Below, piece after piece: positions 11,782 through 21,000 of a stretch of DNA of 64,000 nt. This stretch comes from Rheum nobile (lineage: Eukaryota; Streptophyta; Magnoliopsida; Caryophyllales; Polygonaceae). The notes beneath the pieces are model-generated. The model did not search any database and was not told the origin of the DNA. It worked only from the letters and a program-made list of their open reading frames with translations. The translations under genes and the position numbers were made by a program. The DNA lies in assembly GCA_027886185.1 (NCBI GenBank), contig WOAB01000619.1:682001-746000 (forward strand). The letters run 5' to 3'. Each line of letters opens with the position of its first letter. Position 1 is the first letter of the stretch.

Positions 11782-12954
11782 TGTTTGAAGGAGATGGAAA
11801 TGAGGGATAAGCACCTAACACTCTTGTGGATATGACTCACCACTCAAGTTTAGGAGAGATCAAGATTCAAGAGATATGACTCACTCTTGAAACAAGGCCG
11901 ATTTGTTCGATATTACTCACGAACACACTCGATATGACTCACGAGCAAACAAGAGAAAGATTGACGTTTTAAGAAAGCTCTCAATGAGGTTTTTGATTCA
12001 ATAAAAACGTCCCTTACATGAGGGAGATGGAAGCCTATTTATACTACTATGGGGGCTGGCCTCTTGGAGCCTTTTCAAGGCATTTAATGCCTAGTTATCA
12101 TCCCACATAGGGAGTGATAAACCGGCCAACCAAGGTCCCAAGGAGGGCTGATTACAATGCATTAAAAGGACTACAACTCCCTAGGCAAATAGGCTCCAAA
12201 ATACAAAATTCAAACTAGAAATTCAAATGCAAAATGGAGGGAGATTTCAAGCACATGGGCCGGCTCTTCTTGGACTTGTAACAACATGAATGGGCCTTGA
12301 TCTTGTTTGGTTCTTGATGTGGAGGATTCACATCAAGAGGGATAAGGGTGACTTCCGATCAAGGGAAGGAGGGATTAACACTCGACTTTAAACCTTGAAA
12401 TTTAACTTGAACGTGAGAAACAAAGAGTACAAAGTAGGGTATAAATAGGGAAGGGGTCTCGACCAAGACCTAATGGGCTTGGGTCGAAACGAGCCTAAGG
12501 GCTAGCCTATGCAAGCATGCAAAAGGCACAAACCCTAAAAGATAAAAGGAAACTATCCTAAACGCTATAAATAAGGAAACTATCTAAAACGTTGCAAATA
12601 AGGAAACTATTTAATACAAGCTGGAAATACCAAATATAGATTATGTCTTAAAAAGAACGCGTGAAACTCATGGACGCGTTAAAGGCTTTGACGAGATCAT
12701 CGCGTGAGACGACGAGGTGGCACAGTCTTCAAAAGAACACGGCCTTTTCACAGTCTTCAGAACTTTTGATGGTGGCGAGGATGACGAGCCTTGGATTGGT
12801 CTATGGGCTTCCTTGGCTGGCGGCGGCGCGTGCGATAAGTGACGCAACGGCGGCGGCGATGGCCTTGGACCTAGACCTTGTTACTGGGCCCTTTGAGCGT
12901 AGGCTCATGGCTTCTTCCTCGTCTTGGGCCGTCATGGGAGGCAGGGTCACATCA
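11782..12954 (-). repeat. 3' LTR of the minus-strand CRM-like element
   Basis: The inner edge is firm: in element sense TGATGTGACC follows a purine tract, as in the intact CRM at 22966. The outer edge (plus-strand TGTTTG at 11782) is a guess from the TG/CA rule and expected length (1,173 bp against 1,002 bp in the intact copy). The polyprotein tail with a CR-type motif reads into this LTR. Degenerate 27-bp repeats around AAGGAAACTAT occur at 12541-12620. The interval 11800-12660 holds no other feature I can support. Confidence 0.6.
12035..12043 (-). promoter_or_regulatory. Candidate TATA box of the minus-strand CRM LTR
   Basis: TATAAATAG in element sense, about 910 bp into the LTR, leaving about 260 bp of transcribed LTR. 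The proportions are plausible for this family. Confidence 0.45.
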
Positions 12955-12967
12955 CCCTCCCCCACTT
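12955..12967 (-). other. Polypurine tract of the minus-strand CRM-like element
   Basis: AAGTGGGGGAGGG in element sense, directly before the LTR start TGATGTGACC. Confidence 0.75.
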
Positions 12968-15262
12968 GGCTGTGAAGCATCCTCGCTTCACCATCATCAA
13001 ACTCTGGCTCAACATATGGAGTCAAGTTTGCCACGTTGAAGGACGCGTGGACTCCAAAATCTGGTAGGAGGTCGAGTTGATAAGTATTGTCCCTATGGCC
13101 TTTATCACGCGGTAGGGGCCATCTACACGCGGTGCCAGTTTGTGTTTTTGCCACGAGGGAAACCTCTCTTTTCGTAGATGCACCTAAACAAGATCTCCGG
13201 GGGCAAAGATAATGCGTCGACGGCCTGAATTCTTCTGTGAGGCATATATACTGCGCGGCTCTCCTCTCCAGCTGCTCCTTGGTCTTTCGATGAAGCTCTT
13301 GGACTTGCTCAGCGCGATTGGAAGCGGAGACATGCACGGGGTCCCGGAGAGGGCGCGGCGACAAATCCAGTGGTGTCAAGGGGTTCATGCCATACACCAC
13401 CTCGAATGGTGTCAACTTGGTCGCCGTGTGCCTGCATCTATTGTAACAAAACTCGACAAGGGATAGTAAGTCCTCCCAATGCTTAGGGTTGGCTTTGAGC
13501 ATTGTGCGAAGGAGGGCTCCTAGAGTTCTATTGGTGACCTCCGTTTGGCCATCGGTTTAGGGTGGTAGCTAGTTGAGATTAGGAGTTTGGTTCCTAGCTT
13601 TCCCCAAAGAGTTCTCCAAAAATGACCAACAAACATAGAATCCATGTCACTAACAATGGTACGCGGGACTCCATGAAGACGCACCACATGCTCAAAGAAT
13701 AAATTAGCAATCTCACTAGCACTATGGGTGGTCTTACAAGCTATAAAATGTGCCATCTTAGAAAATCTATCTACGACCACAAAAATAGAATCTTTACCTT
13801 GTCTAGAGATGGGCAAACCCGTGATGAAATCCATAGACAAATCTTCCCAGGGGGCACTCGGAATGGGCAAAGGAGTGTAGAGGCCGTGAGGACTAGACTT
13901 AGCTTTGGCTCTCTGGCAAGTCACACAACTCCTACAAAACCTAGTCACTTGGTGGGTCATGTTAGGCCAAAAGAAATGTTCTCGCAATGCGTCTAAGGTC
14001 TTCCTAATCCCAAAGTGTCCATGACTCGCGTGTGCTTCCTCAATCAATAGGAGCCTAATGGAAGATCTAGGAATGCATAGACGACTAGCCTTATACAAAT
14101 AACCCTCAGAAAGGTAAAACGTCTCAAACTCACGCGATCTCAGGCAGTGCTCAAGAATAGGGGCAAAGAACGGGTCACTAGCATATAAATCTTTAATCAA
14201 AGCAAAACCCAAAATCTTAGTTTGCACTTGAGTCAAGAGAACATACCTGCGAGACAGCGCGTCAGCAACAATGTTATCTTTCCCTTTCTTGTGAACAACG
14301 ACATAAGGGAATGACTCTAGAAACTCCACCCAGCGAGCATGGCGGCGATTGAGGTGAGTTTGGCTCTTCAAGTAGCTCAACGCGGCATGATCATTGTGGA
14401 TGACAAACTCACGCGGCCAGAGGTAGTGTTGCCAAGTCTTCAGCATGCGTACTAAGGCATAAAGCTCTTTGTCATAGGTGGGGTAATTGAGAGTGGCTCC
14501 TGTGAGCTTCTCACTGAAGTAAGCAATTGGCCTCTTCTCTTGGTATAGCACACCACCAATGCATATGTCAGAGGCATCACACTCTACTTCGAAGTGTTTG
14601 GTGAAATCTGGAAGCTGGAGCAATGGAGCGTGGCATAACGCGGTCTTCAAGGCAGAGAAGGCGTGTTCATGGGAATCCTGCCACAAAACTGTGCTTCCTT
14701 TCTTGGTGAGCTCGTGAAGTGGCACGGCAATGGAGGAAAAGTTGCGTACAAAACGCCGATAAAAGCCCGCGAGACCTAGAAAGCTTCGCACTTGCGTCGG
14801 AGTTATAGGCGTGGGCGAGGCCTTGATGGCCGCGATCTTTGCCTCGTCAACGCGTAAACCATCGCTACTCATAATGTAGCCCAAAAATTTGGTGGACTCG
14901 GAGCAAAATGAGCACTTTGCCAGATTTGCAAACAGGCTCTCTTGGCGAAGGCATTCGAGCACTTGGCGAAGGTGAGCGACATGGTCTTTTAGGATCCGGG
15001 AATACACAAGGATGTCATCGAAATAAACGACAACAAACTTGCCAAGGAAAGCTCTCAACACGTGGTTCATCACGCGCATGAAGGTGCTGGGCGCGTTCGT
15101 GAGCCCAAAGGGCATGACAAGCCACTCGTAGAGCCCATACTTGGTTTTGAATGCCGTCTTCCATTCATCACCTTCTTTCATTCTGATCTGGTGATAACCA
15201 CTCTTCAAATCAATCTTGGAGAAGAGTGTCGCGCCATGAAGTTCATCAAGCATATCATCAAG

Positions 15263-15267
15263 GTGGG
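15263..15267. other. Target-site duplication GTGGG, left copy (right copy 25832-25836)
   Basis: GTGGG precedes the LTR start TGATAGGTG at 15268 and follows the LTR end GTCA at 25831. Joining the flanks across one copy puts the two CRM RT halves next to each other (HPIPH then LDDML), which confirms the insertion. Confidence 0.9.
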
Positions 15268-15604
15268 TGATAGGTGTTATTTCATACACCTTTACTAGCA
15301 ACTATTAGCATGATTTGGAGGAGTTTTTAGGCTAAGTCTATGATTTGGAAGTTGTGGAGAGAAGTGAAGATATCCCAGGATTTACAGCTTAGATGGAAAT
15401 GGAGCTGTTGGAGCATACATGGATAAGACTACCAAACACTTGGTAGGATTGAAGAGCAGCAGAAGAGAAGAAGAGGAGCTGAAGAAGCTGAAGAAGTGAG
15501 CTCACCGCCCCGCGCCAGATTCACCGTGGCCCGGCGGTGACTCCCCGAGAAGGTTGAAGCCCCGCGCCAGAGGAAGCCACCGCCCAGCGGTGGAGAGCCT
15601 GAAG

Positions 15605-15714
15605 CCCCGCGGTGGATCTCACCACCCCCCGGTGGATCTCACCGCCCCGCGGTGGATCTCACCACCCCGCGGTGGATCTCACCCCCCGCGGTGGATCTCA
15701 CCGCCCCGCGGTGG
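15605..15714 (+). repeat. 20-bp GC-rich minisatellite in the Athila-like LTR
   Basis: About five tandem copies of CCCCGCGGTGGATCTCACCG with small changes, preceded by more diverged copies from about 15500. The same array with a different copy pattern lies at 23696-23807 in the duplicated segment. Confidence 0.85.
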
Positions 15715-16142
15715 CCGTGTTTGATGCCTCGTGCCAGAAGACTGTTACTTTCCTTTTATTTTGTTTAGATTTTATTTTATTATTATTATGTTTCCTTTAT
15801 TGTTTGCATTAGTTTAACCTAGTTTCCTAAGACTATTTAAGTCCTCTTTCTAGGTTAAGAGATATAGACACTTAGAGACTTTTTACCTACACACGATTTT
15901 TCAGACGTTATTTCACATTAGAGTTTTTCATCCCCTTTGATGGAGAACTAACTTTCCCTTGTTCTACTAGACGTGTGAAGCAGTACAGTTGATGTGTTTG
16001 TGAGATTTCTATCCCTTGTTCTTATCCTTATAAGTGTTGGTTTGATTCTCTTGGTTATATTGATTATTGATTTCTTGTTGTTCTTCTTAGCCTGATCAAC
16101 TATGTTGAATGTTTTTTATCAATTGCTAGGATTGCATATAGG

Positions 16143-16147
16143 GGTTC
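16143..16147. other. Target-site duplication GGTTC of the CRM element (also 24235-24239 and 25242-25246)
   Basis: GGTTC precedes LTR copies at 16148 and 24240 and follows the last LTR at 25241. Across the insertion the Athila-like LTR reads on without loss. The third copy at 24235 comes with the duplicated flank. Confidence 0.92.
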
Positions 16148-17149
16148 TGATGTGACCATGCCACATCAAGGTCAAGACACTGAAGACAACCTAGGCGCCG
16201 CCGAGGAGCTCTCCGTGGGCACTATTGAGGACCAAGAGCTGGATCAAGGCACGGAGCATATGGATGACACACTTAGAGCTGGAGATGACCAAGACATGCA
16301 TGGGAGAGCCAAAGCCAAGCCAAAGGGAGACATTGGCCAAGTCAAGGCCAAGGCGCCGGCCGCGCCGGGCACAAGAGCCCCCAATGCCAACACTCAAGAT
16401 GACGAGGCAATTCTTGGCGCCATCACGAGGTCTAGGGCTAGGAAGCTTCTCCAAGACCTCCACAAGGGCTTGACCTGCCAAGCTACCCTAAGCCATGCCG
16501 AGCCAGGCTTGGTTCTTTGCCTTCATCAAGGCGTCGGCGAGCCCGGCGCTAGCGGCAAGTGAACATTCAAGGGGGGGCGCCGAGCCACTTGGACCACTTT
16601 GCTCGGCACTCCCACCATCATGGGCTGGCCCAAGTACCCCACTATCATGGGCCCAAGCCTTGGCCGAGATAATATTTGAAGTGCTTGAAGACATTTACCT
16701 TTGAAGTTAATGACTTACCTTTTTTGGACATTTTCGGTATTAAGACTAGGGTTTAATTTTGTGCTGGACATTTTGACGTTTCCTTAGGCATTCTTGCCAT
16801 ATTTGTAAGCCTATATAAGGTCTCTTTGAGATCTGAAAAGGGCACGTCAGAATCATAAAAATTGCTTGAGCAAATCTCTCTCTCTCTCACCTATCTCTTT
16901 CTTGCGTCAAATTCCAAGTGTGCCGAGTGAGTTCATCTCTCACACTTCCTCTTCCCTTTCACTTCTGCAACCAATTCTTCTTCCCTCTATAAGAAGACAT
17001 TGAGTGCCAACTATCCACCACAACTCCGCCTACAAACCACCTCCGAGCCTCCGTCCCGCCGCCGTCCACCGAGAAACCCTAATTGGTGATTCCAACTCCG
17101 ACGACGAGCAAAACTTGCACCGTGGCTGCACGATCCTTTGAATCTAACA
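16148..17149 (+). repeat. CRM 5' LTR (copy A), 1,002 bp
   Basis: TG...CA ends (TGATGTGACC...AATCTAACA). The first 415 bp carry an open frame (16152-16562) equivalent to the polyprotein tail with the CR motif. In the 5' LTR this frame is silent; it is meaningful only in the 3' copy. Confidence 0.93.
16812..16818 (+). promoter_or_regulatory. TATA box of CRM LTR A
   Basis: TATATAA at 665 bp into the LTR, in an AT-poor context (CCTATATAAGG). The same motif is at 24904-24910 in LTR C. Confidence 0.65.
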
Positions 17150-17151
17150 TT

Positions 17152-17163
17152 TGGTATCAGAGC
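17152..17163 (+). other. CRM primer-binding site, initiator tRNA-Met type
   Basis: TGGTATCAGAGC, two bases after the end of LTR A. Confidence 0.95.
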
Positions 17164-18094
17164 ACGTAAGTTTTGCTCAAATTCCTCTTTTAAATTCAAG
17201 GTCCGAAGTCCTACAAGTTCTTTGTTTTCGTGCCTTTGCATGCGTAGTTGTGAGTTTGTTGTCCGAATCTTGTTCTTTCTTTGTTCTTGATTTTCTTTGT
17301 GTTTGTGTCGTGTGTCTTGCATCTAGGTTAGATCTAGAAATCTGATTATCCTATAGGAAGTGTACGTTTAGAGTGGAAGAATTAAACCTTCAAATTTGGC
17401 TTTATTGTGTGCTTTAATTGCATTTAATACTTGTTGAATTTGAAAAGTTGTAACCTTCAACCCTCTTAAAGCCCATTTAGTTGTGCACTTAGTATAGGAT
17501 CTTTTGAGTCTTTTCTTTCCTTATTTGGCACATATACAATCCGAGTTTAATTGTTTACGTAAATTGCAAACCGAACCTCTCTTGTGGAGGAACGAATCCG
17601 AGGTGCGTACGCTATTGTTACTCGAGTTGCCTTGCAAATTTCTTGTTAATTTTCTGCATTTCTTACGTCAAAAAAAAAAAAAGAATCTTGGAAAAACTCG
17701 GCTTGATATTGTACAAAAGAGCAAGCCAAGACAAGTCAAGAAAAAAAGAAAAAAAAAGAAGAAGACGTACACTCTTTCTTTGTGAAGCATTTGTAAGTGA
17801 AGTTGTAATTCCTTTTGCTCGAGCTAACATTAGTAAGTGGTAATAGGAAACAAGTACTTACAAGAATTGTTTGAGTTGTGAATTACTTAAACTTTTGACA
17901 AGGATTGTGGTGCACTTTATTTTTGATTTTTGTGAGTCTTTTGCATATAGGAGCCACCCTCACCCGAGAACTTGTTGGATTCCGAGTCCTAATTTAAATT
18001 AGGCAAATTTGGCAATCTTACTTGTGACGTATCTTTGTTGGAGTTTCTTTGGGTTTTTGTTGGCTTTCGTGTGTTTGTTTTGTGAAGGTTGGAG
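17164..18094 (+). other. CRM untranslated leader
   Basis: About 930 bp without a supportable coding frame. It has two A-rich runs (17668-17684 and 17741-17763). Several TTGTAAGT/GTAAGT-like and TTTGTGAAG-like sequences could act as splice sites before the gag ATG; this is not tested. Confidence 0.6.
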
Positions 18095-21000
18095 ATGGTG
18101 AATCCCAAAGACAAGCAAGCGGTTAATGAGGACCCCACTGAGGTCTCGGCTCTCACCATGGAGACGCTTCTCAAAGCCCTTCAAGATTCTACGGAGGAAT
18201 CTGACGAGCGCGCCCGACAACAATGGAGCGCCATTAGGGAGGAACAAGCTGCCTTCATGCGCACCATGGAGGAGAAATGGAGGGCCATACAAGGCGCCTC
18301 GTCCGTCCAAGGCCAAGGAGGGTCTTTGCCGCAAGCAAGTGTCGGCACCTCCTCCCTTCTAGGCCTTGCGCCATCGGGAGATCAACTTTCGGTGCCCCTA
18401 ACTACTTGGCCGTTGCCACCTCCGGGAGTGCCCACTCAAGCTATGACCGAGGGCTTCCAAGGGCATGCGCATCACATGAGCACTACAAGGGTAGAATATG
18501 ATTCTTCTAATTTTTCATTGCCTTTTGCTTCTTCTACTATGCCTTTTAGAACTAACCATGTAGATCCCGGATTAAGGCTTGGAGAGCAATCAAGAATGCA
18601 ACCCCATGAAGTCCATAGGTCTCAAAGACCCTTGCTGCATCCTCTAAGGAATGCACCAAACCGAGGCGGAGCGTCCCAAGGGCAAGGACAAGGCGGCTAT
18701 GCGATCTACGAACCGCGCGGCACCGGCGGCTATGGCAACCAATATCCGGCCAACTTGGAGCAGCCACGGCCACATGGAATAAAATTGGAGGTACAATGCT
18801 TTGGTTTAAATTATGAGCCTGAGGTATATCTTGATTGGGAACAAAAGACCGATCAAATATTCCAGTACTATGACTACTCAGAAGCTCAACGAGTAGCTAT
18901 AGCTACGATCAAGTTTGAGGGATTTGCCTATCAATGGTGGCTTGGGGACAAAGAGGAACGAGAGTTCCATGGACACCCCCAAGTGACCACATGGCAAGAG
19001 CTCAAACGGGCTCTTAGAGATAGGTTTGTTCCGGATGACTATGCCGAGCGAGTTCATGAAAGATTGGAACAACTTGAGCAAGGGAATAAAACCCCGGATG
19101 AGTTCTATACGGAGCTAAGGACCTTGGTCTTTAGGTCCGGGCTTAGAGTTCCCGAAGGGTATCTTATTTCTAAGTTCATTAACCATCTCAACAATGAACT
19201 CAAAGCGGTCGTGAGTAAGCAACATTTTCCTCGTGGGACGCCTATGGAGGAAGTGTTTCATTATACTAATCGTATGTATAAAGCATTATCTTCTAGACGC
19301 CCCCAAGGGAATAGCTCACGCCCTTGGCAAAGTCCCAAAGGAGCACCACCTCCACCTAGACGCTTGGAACCGACTAGGGGTGATAATCCTAGTCACCCTA
19401 GACGAGAGTTCCCTAGTAGAGTCCAACCCCAACGAAAGGAGGGCGAGGACCGGACAAGGGACATCAAGTGTTACAAGTGTCTAGGAAGAGGGCATTATTC
19501 CCGAGATTGCCCCTCAAAAAGGCAAGTTCTACTTAATACTCAAGGAGAGTACGAATCCGAGGATGAGTATGAGTATGAAGTAGAGGTTGTTGAGGATGAG
19601 GAGGCCGAGGAGGAAGAGATGCATGTTGTTGCAGCCCATGGGGACTGTTTTGTGGCTAAAAAGGTGCTTATAGCCTCGGAGGGATCAAGTGTGCCTAGCC
19701 AACGGGAGACCATCTTCCATACTAGGTGCACTATCAATGGCAAAGTATGTAGTATGATAATTGATGGGGGGTCATGTTGCAATATCATTGACCAAGAAGT
19801 AGTGTCTAGGTTCAACCTAAGCACTACTCCTCACCCACAACCCTACACACTTTGTTGGTTGAATTCCGACACCCCTTTAAAGGTTAAGGAGCAAGCCACA
19901 ATCAAGTTCTCAATTGGTGGCTATGAGGATGAGGTTTTGTGTGACGTGTTGCCTATGACTGCGTGCCACCTTCTCTTGGGAAGGCCATGGCAGTTTGATA
20001 GAGGCGTCATACATCAAGGGGTGAGCAATGAGTATTCCTTCCATTTACGTGGGAAAAGGATTACTCTCCATCCCTTAGCTCCTCATGAAATCATGGCTGA
20101 CCATGTGGCTAGGGAGCAACGCAAGACCCAAGCTAAGGAGCATGCCAAAGGTAAGAAAATGGCGATTGGGGGCAAGGGAAGTGCCTCTAGTCATATGCTC
20201 TTAGCTAAGTCTAAGGAAGTCGTTCAAGCGTTCAAGAGTGGGGAGTCATGTCTTTTGTTCATTTGTAAGGACATACTCCTCAACGTGAATGATCTTGAGG
20301 GACTACCGCGGCCCATCACTCGCCTTTTGTTAGAGTTCGATGATCTCTTTCAAGAGGAAGTGCCAAAGGGGTTGCCTCCGATAAGAGGTATTGAACATCA
20401 AATTGACTTCATACCGGGGGCAACACTACCTAATAGGGCTGCGTACCGCGCTAATCCCGCGGAAACAAAAGAGTTGCAACGTCAAGTCCAAGAATTGCTT
20501 GACAAGGGCTATGTGAAGGAGAGCCTTAGCCCTTGTGCAGTTCCGGTCATCTTGGTACCAAAGAAGGACGGTACTTGGCGGATGTGTGTTGATTGTCGAG
20601 CGATCAATAACATAACCATTAAGTACCGCCATCCCATACCAAGATTGGACGACATGCTTGACGAGTTGCATGGAGCGATTGTGTTTTCCAAGGTTGATCT
20701 TAAGAGTGATTATCACCAAATTCGCATGAAAGAAGGCAATGAATGGAAAACCACTTTTAAGACCAAGCAAGGATTATATGAGTGGTTGGTGATGCCTTTT
20801 GGACTCACCAACGCTCCTAGCACATTCATGAGGCTCATGAACCATGTTCTAAGGCGCTTCATTGGCAAGTTTGTGGTTGTGTACTTTGATGACATCTTAG
20901 TATATAGCCATAATCTTGATGAGAACGTAGATCACCTTAGGCAAGTTCTTGAGGTCCTTAGGAAGGAGAAGCTATATGCCAACTTCAAGAAGTGCCACTT

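Larger units (their letters stand above)
12801..15267 (-). pseudogene. Minus-strand CRM-like pol, 3' half (RT end, RNase H, integrase, CR tail)
   Basis: Continuation of the gene broken at 25837. Translation from 15262 gives RT from LDDMLDELHG onward, with YFDDILVYS, then RNase H (ECDAS), integrase HHCC and the D residues of DFITGLP and SDMDSMF. A one-base loss just after the SYHP motif near 13560 shifts the frame; the reading resumes as MLKANPKHWED at 13502. Two compensating shifts garble about 40 codons between roughly 13210 and 13085. The end reads GPVTRSRSKAIA, a CR-type motif encoded inside the LTR, and stops at 12801-12803. The second integrase Asp region is also altered (DMDS for DRD). 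Clearly inactive. Confidence 0.85.

Noticed and set aside
12439..12447. Plus-strand TATAAATAG as a promoter
   Set aside because: It is opposite to the sense of the LTR it lies in and has no gene downstream on plus for more than 3 kb.
15612..15812. 66-codon plus-strand frame with repeated proline/glycine units
   Set aside because: It is the translation of the 20-bp minisatellite in a solo LTR.
17152..17163. tRNA-Met-like sequence
   Set aside because: Only 12 bases complementary to the tRNA 3' end; it is a primer-binding site, not a tRNA gene.
17668..17763. A-rich runs as a polyA tail of a LINE or SINE
   Set aside because: They lie inside the CRM leader, are not preceded by LINE or SINE sequence, and have no target duplication.
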